64,000 nt of DNA from Clostridia bacterium. GTDB taxonomy: Bacteria > Bacillota > Clostridia > Oscillospirales > Acutalibacteraceae. Position 1 is the stretch's first letter. Each line of letters opens with the position of its first letter. This document shows, piece by piece, positions 24,541 through 33,577 of the stretch. The notes beneath the pieces are model-generated. The model had not been told where the DNA came from. It saw nothing but the letters and a program-made list of their open reading frames with translations, and did no database searches. The position numbers were made by a program, and so were the translations under genes. The stretch covers positions 1 to 64,000 of the forward strand of contig JAFQSY010000039.1 in assembly GCA_017409265.1 (NCBI GenBank), given 5' to 3'.

Positions 24541-25890
24541 ATGGTTAAAGCCGGAGTTGACGGCGTTTTAAAGGCTGTCAAAAAGGTCAGAGGCGGCGTT
24601 AAGGTTGACCATCACAAAAATACCGCCGAGATGGAGGTCGTCAGAATCCCGACCCCATCAAAGGTTGTTATCCCCATGCAGCAGCATATCGGTGCGCCCT
24701 GCGATCCCGTTGTCAAGGTCGGTGATGAGGTTGCTGTCGGTCAGCTTATAGGAGATACCGATAAATTCGTCAGCGCACCAATTCATGCATCTGTTTCGGG
24801 CAAGGTTACGGCGGTCGGTGATGTTAAGCTGCCCAACGGCGTTATGTCCAAGGCAGTTACAATAGAATCAGATGGCGAAATGAGACTTTGGGACGGTATT
24901 GAGCCCCCGAAGGTTGAAACAAAAGAGGATTTCATCAAGGCGGTAAGAGCATCGGGTCTTGTAGGCCTCGGCGGTGCGGGTTTCCCGACCCATATCAAGC
25001 TCAATTTCCCTGCAGATAAGAATATTGACACTCTTGTTATCAATGCCGCCGAATGCGAGCCTTACATAACGGTTGACTACCGCGAATGCATGGAAAATTC
25101 ATGGGATATCCTCTCAAGTGTTTATACACTCAAGGAAATTCTCGGATTCAAGAATGTTGTTATTGCCGCAGAGGATAACAAGCCCGAGGCATTTAAAATT
25201 CTTAAGAATATTGCAGACCACAAGGATGATATTGATGATTCCGTGAAACTTATGATTCTCGAATCGAAATATCCTCAGGGTGCTGAAAAAATGATGGTTC
25301 AGTCCGCAACGGGCAGAAGAGTTCCGCCCGGAAAACTTCCTGCTGATGTCGGTTGTGTTGTTATGAATGTTGCATCGGTTGCGTTTATCGCCCGTTATCT
25401 TAAAACAGGCAAGCCGCTCGTCAGCCGCTCGCTGACCGTTGACGGCTCGGCAATTGCAAATCCCAAAAACGTAAGAGTTCCCGTAGGTACAAATATCGGT
25501 GAAATTATTGATTTCTGCGGCGGATTTAAAACAGAACCCGCCAAAATCATAACAGGCGGTCCGATGATGGGTCTTGCAATAGTCGGAACGGATCTTCCTG
25601 TTCTTAAGCAGAACAACGCAATCCTCGCGTTTTCAAAGGATGATGCTGTTCTCAAGCCCGAAACAGACTGCATAAGATGCGGCAGATGTGCTATCGCATG
25701 CCCGATGAGTCTTATGCCTACAAATATTGTAAGAGCTGCAAAGGCGAAGGATGCTGACAGCCTTAAGCAGCTCGGAATCACGGTTTGCATGGAGTGCGGA
25801 AGCTGTGCATTTGCGTGCCCCGCAGGCAAGCCCCTTGTTCAGCATATGCGCCTTGCAAAGGCAATTCTCAGAGAGGAGGGCAATAAGTAA
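24541..25890 (+). CDS. rnfC: Rnf complex subunit C
   Basis: A 449-residue NADH-binding subunit of the ion-translocating ferredoxin:NAD+ oxidoreductase. It has an N-terminal barrel-sandwich region (about 40-120), a Rossmann-like flavin/NADH domain similar to NuoF (SGLVGLGGAGFPTHIK, ESKYPQGAEKMM), an SLBB region and two [4Fe-4S] motifs at the end (CIRCGRCAIACP and CMECGSCAFACP). AGGAGGAGA precedes the ATG. The stop abuts the rnfD start. Confidence 0.96.
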   Translation: MVKAGVDGVLKAVKKVRGGVKVDHHKNTAEMEVVRIPTPSKVVIPMQQHIGAPCDPVVKVGDEVAVGQLIGDTDKFVSAPIHASVSGKVTAVGDVKLPNGVMSKAVTIESDGEMRLWDGIEPPKVETKEDFIKAVRASGLVGLGGAGFPTHIKLNFPADKNIDTLVINAAECEPYITVDYRECMENSWDILSSVYTLKEILGFKNVVIAAEDNKPEAFKILKNIADHKDDIDDSVKLMILESKYPQGAEKMMVQSATGRRVPPGKLPADVGCVVMNVASVAFIARYLKTGKPLVSRSLTVDGSAIANPKNVRVPVGTNIGEIIDFCGGFKTEPAKIITGGPMMGLAIVGTDLPVLKQNNAILAFSKDDAVLKPETDCIRCGRCAIACPMSLMPTNIVRAAKAKDADSLKQLGITVCMECGSCAFACPAGKPLVQHMRLAKAILREEGNK

Positions 25891-26870
25891 TGGTAGACGG
25901 AAAAAAGCTTGTTGTCAGTGCGTCGCCACACCTTCGCACAAAAGATACAACAAGAGGAATTATGCTTGATGTTATAATTGCGCTTATCCCTGCGCTTATT
26001 GCAGCTGTTATACTTTTCGGACCGAGAGTGCTTGCGGTTACCGCAACAACCGTTGCAACAGCCGTGCTTTCGGAGTTTCTCGCAAGAAAGGTTATGAAGC
26101 GCCACAACACAATCGGTGATTTGAGTGCGGTTGTAACCGGTCTTATTCTTGCTTTCAACCTGCCCGTAAGCATTCCTCTGTGGATGGCTGCAATCGGCAG
26201 CTTCTTTGCAATCGTTGTTGTTAAGCAGATGTTCGGCGGTATCGGTCAGAACTTTGCAAACCCTGCAATCGTTGCCAGAATAGTTCTTCTTCTTTCATTC
26301 GGACAGGCAATGGGTAATTGGACTGCTCCTCTTTCATGGAAAACTGATGCGGTTTCAACCGCAACTCCGCTTGCAATTATCGGCGGCGAGTCAACAGAAG
26401 CTCTGCCCTCGCTTCTTGATATGTTCCTCGGTGTAAGAGGCGGATGCCTTGGCGAAACATGCTCTGTTGCGCTTATTATCGGCGGAATTTATCTCATGGC
26501 AAGAAAAGTTATTTCTTATAAAATCCCCGTTGCGTTTATCGGAACAGTTGCCGTTATTATGCTTATCGCAGGAAAATTTGACCTTGAATTTGTTGCGTAT
26601 GAGCTTATGGGCGGCGGACTTCTTCTCGGGGCTTTCTTCATGGCAACCGATTATTCAACAAGCCCCATCAAGTCAAATGCCAAAATCGTTTTCGGTATCG
26701 GCTGCGGTCTGCTGACCTGCGTTATCAGACTTTTTGCGTCTCTTCCCGAAGGCGTATCCTTTGCAATTCTTATTATGAATCTTCTTGTTCCTCATATCGA
26801 AAAAATTATGGCTCCCAAGCCCTTCGGAACAGTTAAAGAAAAAAAGACAAAGGCGGGTGAGGCGAAATGA
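25890..26870 (+). CDS. rnfD: Rnf complex subunit D
   Basis: A 326-residue integral membrane subunit with about nine helices. The flavinylation motif is visible as TDAVSTATPLA (about 151-161), where a Thr carries FMN attached by ApbE. Also typical are GGIGQNFANPA and MATDYSTSPI. It forms part of the ion-conducting membrane sector together with RnfA and RnfE. The start overlaps the end of rnfC by one base; the stop overlaps rnfG. Confidence 0.95.
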   Translation: MVDGKKLVVSASPHLRTKDTTRGIMLDVIIALIPALIAAVILFGPRVLAVTATTVATAVLSEFLARKVMKRHNTIGDLSAVVTGLILAFNLPVSIPLWMAAIGSFFAIVVVKQMFGGIGQNFANPAIVARIVLLLSFGQAMGNWTAPLSWKTDAVSTATPLAIIGGESTEALPSLLDMFLGVRGGCLGETCSVALIIGGIYLMARKVISYKIPVAFIGTVAVIMLIAGKFDLEFVAYELMGGGLLLGAFFMATDYSTSPIKSNAKIVFGIGCGLLTCVIRLFASLPEGVSFAILIMNLLVPHIEKIMAPKPFGTVKEKKTKAGEAK

Positions 26871-27421
26871 AAAGCTTAAAAGAATATCTTGTTCCCACAG
26901 TTACTCTTTTTGTTATCTGCCTTGTTGCAACCTTCCTTCTCGGAATGACAAACTCCGTTACTGCTCCTATTATTGAGCAGCTTGCAATCGAAACGGAAAT
27001 AAAGTCAAGACAGGTTGTGTTCCCCGATGCTGTCAACTTCGGCGATGCAAAGATTTCCGATGACGGAACAAGCGTTGTTGCCGCACTCGATGAGTCGGGC
27101 AGCACTATCGGTCATGTTGTTGTTAACACAACCAAGGGTTACGGCGGAGATATTTCCGTTATGACAGGTGTTGACATTGACGGCAAGGTTACAGGCGTTA
27201 ATATTCTTTCACATGCAGAAACAGCAGGTCTCGGTGCGAAGGCTGCGGAGCAGAGCTTCCGTGACAGATTTTTGGGTCTTGTTGAGGGAATTACGGTTTC
27301 CAAGGATAAGGCGGGCGATAATTCAATCGACGCCATTACAGGCGCAACAATAACATCAAGAGCGGTTGTTGATGCAGTCAATGCCGCAATTGAAGCAGCG
27401 GGAGGTGCAAACAATGGCTGA
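26867..27421 (+). CDS. rnfG: Rnf complex subunit G
   Basis: A 184-residue subunit with one N-terminal membrane helix (about 8-28) and an extracytoplasmic FMN-binding domain. The covalent FMN site is DAITGATITSRAV (about 148-160), a target of ApbE. GYGGDISVMTGVDIDGKVTGV and SHAETAGLGAKA are conserved in the family. ATGA overlap with rnfD, 8-bp overlap with rnfE. Confidence 0.95.
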   Translation: MKSLKEYLVPTVTLFVICLVATFLLGMTNSVTAPIIEQLAIETEIKSRQVVFPDAVNFGDAKISDDGTSVVAALDESGSTIGHVVVNTTKGYGGDISVMTGVDIDGKVTGVNILSHAETAGLGAKAAEQSFRDRFLGLVEGITVSKDKAGDNSIDAITGATITSRAVVDAVNAAIEAAGGANNG

Positions 27422-28190
27422 GAAAAAATCTCTCGGTAAGGAATTTACCAAAGGTCTTATCGCAGAAAATCCTGTTTTCAGACTTGTTCTCGGCACATGT
27501 CCCACTCTTGCTGTTACAACAAGCGTTGTAAATGCATTGGGCATGGGCGTTTCCGCAATGATAGTTCTTGTCTGCTCAAACATTGTTATTTCTCTTTTGA
27601 GAAAGGTTATTCCCTCAAAGGTGCGTATCCCTGCATATATTGTTGTTATTGCATCTTTTGTTACCATCGTTCAAATGATAGTTAAGGCATTTGTTCCCGC
27701 TCTTGATGCGGCTCTCGGTGTTTTCCTGCCGCTGATTGTTGTTAACTGCATCATTCTCGGCAGAGCAGAAGCATTCGCAGGCAAAAATTCCGTTATCGCA
27801 TCGGCTGTTGACGGTCTCGGAATGGGTGTTGGTTTTACAATCGCTCTTTGCTGCATGGCATCCGTCAGAGAAATTCTCGGCGCAGGCACATTCCTTGCAG
27901 GCGCACAGAATCTTCTTGTTCTTTTCGGTGATAACGTTCTTAACGGTTTTAACGGCTTTACTCTTCCCTGGACAGAATATCTGACTCCCATGACGGTATT
28001 TATTCTTGCTCCCGGCGGATTCCTTACTTTCGGTATTCTTATGGCTTGCGCAAACAAGCTTGCTGAAAGCAAAGGCAAGCCCAAGGCAGAGCTTGGCGGC
28101 TGTCAGGCATGCCCCATGGCTAAAAACTGCGCACTCCTTGCAGAGGGTAAGGACTGCAGTGAAGAAAAGAAGGAGGTCGAAACAGTATGA
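27414..28190 (+). CDS. rnfE: Rnf complex subunit E
   Basis: A 258-residue membrane subunit of six helices: GTCPTLAVTTSVVNALGMG, PLIVVNCIILGRAEAFA and DGLGMGVGFTIAL are family signatures. The C-terminus has an extra Cys-containing tail (CQACPMAKNCALLAEGKDC). I start at ATG 27414, within the end of rnfG and after GGGAGG; a longer frame from 27366 lies wholly within rnfG. Pairs with RnfA as the membrane core carrying an iron-sulfur cluster. Confidence 0.94.
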   Translation: MAEKKSLGKEFTKGLIAENPVFRLVLGTCPTLAVTTSVVNALGMGVSAMIVLVCSNIVISLLRKVIPSKVRIPAYIVVIASFVTIVQMIVKAFVPALDAALGVFLPLIVVNCIILGRAEAFAGKNSVIASAVDGLGMGVGFTIALCCMASVREILGAGTFLAGAQNLLVLFGDNVLNGFNGFTLPWTEYLTPMTVFILAPGGFLTFGILMACANKLAESKGKPKAELGGCQACPMAKNCALLAEGKDCSEEKKEVETV

Positions 28191-28786
28191 TTCTTGTTAA
28201 ATCATTTCTTGCAATAATTCTGACCTCGGTTCTTACCGAAAACTTCGTTCTTTGCAAATTCCTCGGTATCTGTCCCTTCCTCGGTGTTTCAAAGAAGCTT
28301 AACACGGCAGTCGGAATGTCGGCGGCGGTTATCTTTGTTATGGCTCTTGCAACGGCTGTTACTTATCCCATCAACAAGTATCTTCTTATCGCAAACGACC
28401 TGGAATATCTCCAGACAATCGTTTTCATTCTTGTTATTGCGGCTCTTGTTCAGCTTGTTGAGCTTATTCTTAAGAAGTTTATGCCTCCTCTCTATAACGC
28501 ACTCGGCATTTATCTTCCCCTTATCACAACCAACTGTGCTGTTCTCGGTGTTGTTCTTCTCAATCAGACCAAGGGCTACGGATTTGCAGAGTCAATGGTA
28601 AACAGCGTCGGTGCAGGTCTTGGCTTTATGGTTGCAATGGTCATTTTCTCGGGTGTACGCAGCAGACTTGAGGGCGCAGATATTCCCAAATTCCTTCAGG
28701 GTCTGCCCATCGTTCTGATTGCAGCATCAATTGTTTCGCTTTCGTTCATGGGCTTTACAGGTCTTGTTGACGGAATTTTCGGTTAA
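28187..28786 (+). CDS. rnfA: Rnf complex subunit A
   Basis: A 199-residue, six-helix membrane subunit homologous to RnfE. Features: LTENFVLCKFLGICPFLGVS, with the Cys pair that helps bind the membrane cluster, and PLITTNCAVLGVVLLN. AAGGAGG precedes ATG, which overlaps the rnfE stop (ATGA). Confidence 0.95.
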   Translation: MILVKSFLAIILTSVLTENFVLCKFLGICPFLGVSKKLNTAVGMSAAVIFVMALATAVTYPINKYLLIANDLEYLQTIVFILVIAALVQLVELILKKFMPPLYNALGIYLPLITTNCAVLGVVLLNQTKGYGFAESMVNSVGAGLGFMVAMVIFSGVRSRLEGADIPKFLQGLPIVLIAASIVSLSFMGFTGLVDGIFG

Positions 28787-28801
28787 GGAGGTAACGAAAT
28801 T

Positions 28802-29614
28802 ATGAACTCTATTTTGATTGCAGTTATAATCGTTGCCGCCATCGGTCTTATTGCGGGTCTCGGACTTTCAATAGCATCAAAGGTTTTTGCGGTGCCCGTT
28901 GACGAAAAGGCGGAGGCTATCAGAGAATGCCTTCCCGGTGCAAACTGCGGCGCCTGCGGTTTTTCAGGCTGTGACGGCTATGCTGCCGCACTCTCAAAGG
29001 GCGAAACAACAGACACCGCGCTATGCGCACCCGGCGGAAACGATACCGCAAAGGCTATCGGCGAAATCACGGGTCTTGCAGCGGGCGAGGTTAAACCCAT
29101 GGCAGCTGTTGTTCTCTGTCAGGGTCACAACGTAAATGCAGAAGTAAAGCTCGAATATCAGGGCGTTAAGAGCTGCAGAATGGCATCGCAGATTTTCGGC
29201 GGTCCCAAAGAATGCATCTACGGATGCGTCGGTTACGGCGACTGCGTTGAGGTTTGTCAGTACGATGCAATAAGCATCTGCGACGGTATTGCAAGAATTA
29301 ATCCTTATGTTTGTAAGGCTTGTAAAATGTGTGTTAAAACCTGTCCCAAGGGTCTTATCGAAATGATGCCTCTTGAGGAAACAAAAGCGGCTGTTCTCTG
29401 TAAGAATCACGACAAGGGCGCAGTTACACGCAAGGAATGCAAGGCGGGATGTATAGGTTGTATGAAGTGTGTTAAGGCTTGCGAAGCCGGCGCAATTACA
29501 ATTGACCGTTTCTGTGCAAAGGTTGACTACGAAAAATGCACAGGTTGCGGCAAATGCCACGCAGAATGCCCCGTCGGTGCAATTGATGTTGTTACTCTCG
29601 GCGTAAGAGCATAA
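28802..29614 (+). CDS. rnfB: Rnf complex subunit B
   Basis: A 270-residue ferredoxin-like subunit. One N-terminal membrane helix (about 4-26), then a Fe-S domain with CGACGFSGCDGYA (four-Cys motif, about 48-60), and several ferredoxin motifs: CVGYGDCVEVC, CKACKMCVKTCP, CIGCMKCVKAC and CTGCGKCHAECP. It takes electrons from reduced ferredoxin for the complex. GTTAAGGAGG precedes the ATG. Last gene of the operon. Confidence 0.95.
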   Translation: MNSILIAVIIVAAIGLIAGLGLSIASKVFAVPVDEKAEAIRECLPGANCGACGFSGCDGYAAALSKGETTDTALCAPGGNDTAKAIGEITGLAAGEVKPMAAVVLCQGHNVNAEVKLEYQGVKSCRMASQIFGGPKECIYGCVGYGDCVEVCQYDAISICDGIARINPYVCKACKMCVKTCPKGLIEMMPLEETKAAVLCKNHDKGAVTRKECKAGCIGCMKCVKACEAGAITIDRFCAKVDYEKCTGCGKCHAECPVGAIDVVTLGVRA

Positions 29615-29624
29615 ATAAAAAATC

Positions 29625-29656
29625 AAGGCTGTCACAAAACGTGGCAGCCTTTTTTG
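29625..29656 (+). terminator. Terminator of rnf operon
   Basis: AAGGCTGTCAC, loop AAAA, CGTGGCAGCCTT then TTTTT; also serves the convergent GH130 gene. Confidence 0.88.
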
Positions 29657-29659
29657 CGT

Positions 29660-30610
29660 TTATTTTATCAAATCGTTTTTCTTAATGAAATCAATTGTTT
29701 CGTCAACTGTTGTGAATGCGAGGGCAACTGTTGTGTCGGCAGCGCCGTAGTAGATGGCGATTTTGCCGCTTTCTGCGTCTGCAAGAGCTGCACATGGGAA
29801 AACAACATTCGGAACATCGCCGACAAATTCATAAAGCTCGTGGGGAGCAAGAAGGAAGCAATCGGCTCTGTGAAGAACTTTCCAGGGTTGATCTTTATCA
29901 AGAATTGCTGCGCCCATTGCATAGGTGAAGCCGTTGCAGCTTGTGAGGACACCGTGATAGAACATCAGCCAGCCTTCGTCGGTTTCAATAGGAGTGGGGC
30001 CTGCGCCGACCTTGGTCATTTCCCAATTCTTTTCGGGTTTCATAACGAATCTGTGTTTGCCCCAATATGTCAGATCCTTGCTGTGGCTTAAGAAAATATC
30101 GCCGTAGGGAGTGTGTCCTCTGTCGCAGGGACGGATAAGGAGAAGAAACTCATCGTTGACCTTTCTGGGGAAGAGAACGCCGTTTCTTGCAACGGGGTAG
30201 CATGCATCCTCAAGCTGCACCCAATCCTTGAAATCTGTGGTATATGCAATGCCGATGGTTGTGCCGTGAGGTGTGAGATTTACCCATGAAAGATAGTATT
30301 TGCCGTCGATTTTGCAGAGTCTGGGGTCGTAGCCTCTGAAAATAACTTTTTCTTCAAGCTCCCAATTGATTGCGTCCTTGCTGTAACCGACAACGAGTGT
30401 GTGGTCACGGCTCATAACGTCAACTCTGAAAACGCCTGCAAAGCCGTCGCCGTAAGGAACAACTGCTGAATTAAAGATGCTGTTTGCCATGTAGAGATTG
30501 TCACGGGTGATGATGGGGTTGCCGCTGTAACGCCACACGGGGTATTTATAGCCCTCGGGCTTATCCTGCCAGGGAATGTTGGGAATGTTCTGTCCGATAA
30601 TTTTAGCCAT
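29660..30610 (-). CDS. Glycoside hydrolase family 130 (mannoside phosphorylase-like)
   Basis: A 316-residue five-bladed propeller protein of GH130, whose members phosphorolyse or hydrolyse beta-mannosides such as mannosyl-glucose, mannobiose or mannosyl-GlcNAc. Family-like stretches: RYSGNPIITRDN near the N-terminus, FRGYDPRLCKIDGKYYLSWVN (catalytic Asp region), KVGAGPTPIETDEGWLMFYHG, and LPHELYEFVGDVPNVVFPCA. No signal peptide, so cytosolic. Start ATG 30610 is chosen over 30670 because AGAGGTAAAA lies before it and the protein then begins like its family. Phosphorylase versus hydrolase cannot be decided here. Confidence 0.87.
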   Translation of the reverse strand: MAKIIGQNIPNIPWQDKPEGYKYPVWRYSGNPIITRDNLYMANSIFNSAVVPYGDGFAGVFRVDVMSRDHTLVVGYSKDAINWELEEKVIFRGYDPRLCKIDGKYYLSWVNLTPHGTTIGIAYTTDFKDWVQLEDACYPVARNGVLFPRKVNDEFLLLIRPCDRGHTPYGDIFLSHSKDLTYWGKHRFVMKPEKNWEMTKVGAGPTPIETDEGWLMFYHGVLTSCNGFTYAMGAAILDKDQPWKVLHRADCFLLAPHELYEFVGDVPNVVFPCAALADAESGKIAIYYGAADTTVALAFTTVDETIDFIKKNDLIK

Positions 30611-30666
30611 AATTTTTACCTCTTGAATTTGATTATAATTAATTATATCAAACACCTGCGTATATA

Positions 30667-31359
30667 TCAATATCCGAGTTGCTGTTTTTTGGACATTCTG
30701 TGCCAGCTTATGAAGCCGTAGAGGTCGTTCACGAGAAAAACAGCAAAGCAGATAATGACCGAAACATAGGAAATATCATGCATTGCAGCCAGAATCCACA
30801 GTACGATTAAAACGATATCGTTTGCGGCATAGGCTATGGAATAATAGGCGCTGCGTCTGAAAGTCAGATAAACCGCAGCAAAGCTGGTTGTTACGGAAAG
30901 TGTGCTCGGAATGAGGTTTGCAGTATTGAAGTGCTCAAGTATAAAGTAAAAAACAACAGTCACAATCACAGTCAGAACGGTCATAAAACCGATTTCTTTA
31001 AGCTTGATGTGATTGACGGTAACTTCGGATTTTTTTCCTTTATACGGATTCTTCAGCCATGAAACAAGCGAAAAAAGTGACATCGGTCCCGTCATTCCGA
31101 TATAGGTTATCATCTCACCATAATAAGCGAAGGAATATGAGATTATTCCGTAAAGAACGCTGAAAATGACCATAAGGAGCATTCCGAGAGGATTACCTTT
31201 TGCGTTAATAATGATTGAGGTTGCTCCTATAAGAGAGGCGGCAAGAGTGAGATAATTTTCACGGTCAAAAACAATGAATGATGTTGTTATCAGAACAACC
31301 GACATGCTCCATAGAATGATTTCGGTTTTATTGAAATAGCTTATAATCTTTTTTATCAT
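30667..31359 (-). CDS. pnuC: PnuC-family vitamin transporter
   Basis: A 230-residue membrane protein with about seven helices of the PnuC family, facilitators for nicotinamide riboside and, in relatives, riboflavin or thiamine. Typical features are NAKGNPLGMLLMVIFSVLYGIISY near residue 50, MTYIG, WLKNPYKGK and the C-terminal ANDIVLIVLWILAA and DLYGFISWHRM. TTTTTAGGAG precedes the ATG. It lies downstream of the oadB gene beyond a strong hairpin. The cargo vitamin is not settled by sequence. Confidence 0.88.
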   Translation of the reverse strand: MIKKIISYFNKTEIILWSMSVVLITTSFIVFDRENYLTLAASLIGATSIIINAKGNPLGMLLMVIFSVLYGIISYSFAYYGEMITYIGMTGPMSLFSLVSWLKNPYKGKKSEVTVNHIKLKEIGFMTVLTVIVTVVFYFILEHFNTANLIPSTLSVTTSFAAVYLTFRRSAYYSIAYAANDIVLIVLWILAAMHDISYVSVIICFAVFLVNDLYGFISWHRMSKKQQLGY

Positions 31360-31375
31360 ATTGACTCCTAAAAAT

Positions 31376-31429
31376 AAAGCATCCGTGGATACATCTTCAA
31401 AGACCTAACGATGTATCTGCGGATGCTTT
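31376..31429 (-). terminator. Large hairpin between oadB and pnuC
   Basis: On the minus strand AAAGCATCCG, an internal loop, ATACATC, a 14-nt loop, GATGTAT, internal loop, CGGATGCTTT, then ATTTTT. It fits an intrinsic terminator of the decarboxylase operon and ends just before the AGGAG site of pnuC. The symmetric internal loop (CAG opposite CCA) is unusual for a plain terminator. A second short hairpin lies just upstream (31435-31450, GCTGCC/GGGTAGC). Confidence 0.65.
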
Positions 31430-31462
31430 GCATCTGCTACCCGGTGGCAGCATCATATTTAA

Positions 31463-32641
31463 TTATTTACCGAACATCATAAGCAGGAAGCCTGCCGCAA
31501 CGGCTGAACCGATAACACCCGCAACATTGGGACCCATGGCATGCATGAGAAGGAAGTTTGTGGGGTTATACTTTCTGCCCTCGGTTTGTGCAACACGGGC
31601 TGCCATGGGAACGGCGGAAACGCCTGCCGAACCGATGAGGGGGTTGATTTTGCCGCCTGTGATAACATAGAGCAGCTTTCCGAAAAGAAGACCGCCGATT
31701 GTTGAGAAGGAAAAAGCGACAAGTCCGAGAATAACAATCTTGATTGTGTCGAACTTTAAAAATTCTGTGCCGTTTGTGGTTGCACCAACGGTTACGCCGA
31801 GCATTATTGTTACGATGTTGGTAAGTGCGTTCTGTGCGGTATCGCTTAGTCTTTCCGTAACACCGCAGACCTTAAGAAGATTACCGAACATAAGCATGCC
31901 GATAAGCGGTGCGGCATCGGGAATAAGAAGCGAAACAACAATAAAAACAACTACGGGGAAAATGATTTTTTCGGTCTTGCTTACTGTGCGGAGCTGTTTC
32001 ATTTCAACCTTTCTTTCCTTCTCTGTGGTGAAAAGTTTCATGAGAGGAGGCTGAATGAGAGGAATGAGCGCCATGTAGGAATATGCTGCAAGAGCGATGG
32101 GTCCGAGAAGGTGACCTGCGAGCTTTGAGGCTACGAGGATTGCCGTCGGACCGTCTGCACCGCCGATGATTGCGATTGATGCAGCTTCCTGCGGAGTAAA
32201 GCCGAGAAGAATAGCAATAACAAAAGCAATATAAATACCGAACTGTGCGGCAGCGCCGAGAAGAAGGCTGACGGGGTTTGCGAGAAGAGGACCGAAATCG
32301 GTCATTGCGCCGATTCCGAGGAAGATAAGGCAGGGGAAGATGGAGCTCTTGACACCTGCGTAAATTAATCTCAAAACACCCGAATCATACCAATGTGCGC
32401 CTTCAACGATGTTAGATGTGTCCATAAGTCCGGTGGGGTCATCCATAAGACCTGCACCGGGCATATTTGCAAGAAGAATGCCGAATGCAATGGGAACAAG
32501 CAGAAGCGGTTCAAACTTCTTGACAATAGCAAAATAAAGGAATACGACGGAAACGAGAATCATCACGGCGTTCTGCCACTGGAGCAGGGCAAAACCTGAG
32601 CTTTCCCATATTCCTTTTAAAATTTCAACAATAAAATCCAT
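31463..32641 (-). CDS. oadB: Na+-translocating decarboxylase, beta subunit
   Basis: A 392-residue membrane subunit of the oxaloacetate/methylmalonyl-CoA/glutaconyl-CoA decarboxylase family; it decarboxylates carboxybiotin and pumps Na+ outward. Family stretches: PCLIFLGIGAMTDFGPLLANP, SIAIIGGADGPTAI (Asp near residue 180 required in homologues) and SAVPMAARVAQ near the end. GVAGMLPV-type opening is replaced by a related segment. The gene follows the biotin carrier closely in the leftward operon oadA-gamma-carrier-beta. Which acid is decarboxylated depends on the alpha subunit. Confidence 0.94.
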   Translation of the reverse strand: MDFIVEILKGIWESSGFALLQWQNAVMILVSVVFLYFAIVKKFEPLLLVPIAFGILLANMPGAGLMDDPTGLMDTSNIVEGAHWYDSGVLRLIYAGVKSSIFPCLIFLGIGAMTDFGPLLANPVSLLLGAAAQFGIYIAFVIAILLGFTPQEAASIAIIGGADGPTAILVASKLAGHLLGPIALAAYSYMALIPLIQPPLMKLFTTEKERKVEMKQLRTVSKTEKIIFPVVVFIVVSLLIPDAAPLIGMLMFGNLLKVCGVTERLSDTAQNALTNIVTIMLGVTVGATTNGTEFLKFDTIKIVILGLVAFSFSTIGGLLFGKLLYVITGGKINPLIGSAGVSAVPMAARVAQTEGRKYNPTNFLLMHAMGPNVAGVIGSAVAAGFLLMMFGK

Positions 32642-32652
32642 GCAGTATCACC

Positions 32653-33069
32653 TTAACCGATAACAGCAAGAACAGCGTCTGTTTCAACTGTTGAGCCTTT
32701 TGACACGAGAACCTGCTTAACAGTGCCTGCGCAGGGAGCAACGATTTCGTTTTCCATTTTCATGGCTTCGAGAATCATGATAACGTCGCCTGCGTTTACT
32801 GTTGAGCCGGGAGTTGCGTTTACGGAAAGAATTGTGCCGGGCATGGGAGCTGTGATGTTTGTTCCGCCTGCAACAGGAGCTGCAGGTGCTGCGGGTGCAG
32901 GAGCTGCTTCGGGAGCAGGTGCAGCGGCAGGTGCGGGTGCGGGAGCTGCAACGGGAGCTGCAACGGGAGCTGCGGCAACAGGTGCATCTGATACATTCAT
33001 AATAACTGCCTGGGTTTCTTCAACCTCTACTTCATATGCTTTACCGTTAAGGTTTACAACGTATTTCAT
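32653..33069 (-). CDS. Biotin carrier subunit of decarboxylase
   Basis: A 138-residue biotinyl carrier protein. N-terminal beta segment (about 1-30), a long Ala/Pro linker (about 31-70) and a biotinyl domain ending in the canonical [12 protein letters not shown], with biotin on the Lys. The linker, made of repeated APAPAA units, gives the carrier reach between carboxyltransferase and membrane sector. It lies between the gamma-like and beta subunit genes. Ribosome binding site AGGAATAATT precedes the ATG. Confidence 0.93.
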   Translation of the reverse strand: MKYVVNLNGKAYEVEVEETQAVIMNVSDAPVAAAPVAAPVAAPAPAPAAAPAPEAAPAPAAPAAPVAGGTNITAPMPGTILSVNATPGSTVNAGDVIMILEAMKMENEIVAPCAGTVKQVLVSKGSTVETDAVLAVIG

Positions 33070-33074
33070 AATAA

Positions 33075-33575
33075 TTATTCCTCCACTTTTTTGATTGATT
33101 TAAAGTTGAGCCTGTCAAGCGGAATGCCGCTTTCTTTGCTTACGATTGCCATTATTGTTGCGGCTGTACGCTCGTCAACATCAACTAATTCTGTTTTGCC
33201 CTTGATGGATTTAAACATAAGTCTTTCAAGGGGGATGCCGCTCTGATTGCTTACAAGAGCCATAACAACAGCTGCGGTAGGTTCATCAACATCGACGAGC
33301 TGTATGCTGTTTGCCGGTACATAAGCAACGGGTGCCGCCGCAGGAACTGCGGGAGTGGCAGGGGCATTGATGACGACAGGCTTGGATTCAGCTTCGGGAG
33401 TTTCGTCGTTTCCTGATGTGAGCTTGCTTTCGATTGATCTCATTATCCTTGAAATACCGAGGATGAGAACGGTTATCAATGCAAGCTCGAGCATGACAAC
33501 TAAAATGCCTGCAACTGCAACGAGCAGTGTTTCGGGCAAGGTTAATGTGATTTTATCTGCAAACATATCTGTCAC
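33075..33575 (-). CDS. OadG-like gamma subunit with tandem repeat domain
   Basis: A 166-residue protein: one N-terminal membrane helix (about 15-38), as in decarboxylase gamma subunits, an acidic/Pro-rich linker and two consecutive near-copies of a 35-residue unit (about 91-126 and 130-164), the first reading [20 protein letters not shown] and the second [20 protein letters not shown], each followed by IPLxRLxFKSIK. Ordinary gamma subunits carry one such region. It probably anchors the carboxyltransferase to the membrane complex. The duplication is seen directly; its role is unknown. Confidence 0.85.
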   Translation of the reverse strand: MTDMFADKITLTLPETLLVAVAGILVVMLELALITVLILGISRIMRSIESKLTSGNDETPEAESKPVVINAPATPAVPAAAPVAYVPANSIQLVDVDEPTAAVVMALVSNQSGIPLERLMFKSIKGKTELVDVDERTAATIMAIVSKESGIPLDRLNFKSIKKVEE

Positions 33576-33577
33576 CC

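Noticed and set aside
29021-29635. 204-codon minus-strand frame opposite rnfB
   Set aside because: It is antisense to an unmistakable ferredoxin-like gene, runs through the operon terminator and has Cys/Asn/Thr composition typical of a shadow frame.
32860-32985. Repetitive GC-rich tract read as a possible minisatellite
   Set aside because: It encodes the Ala/Pro linker of the biotin carrier, where such repeats are expected.
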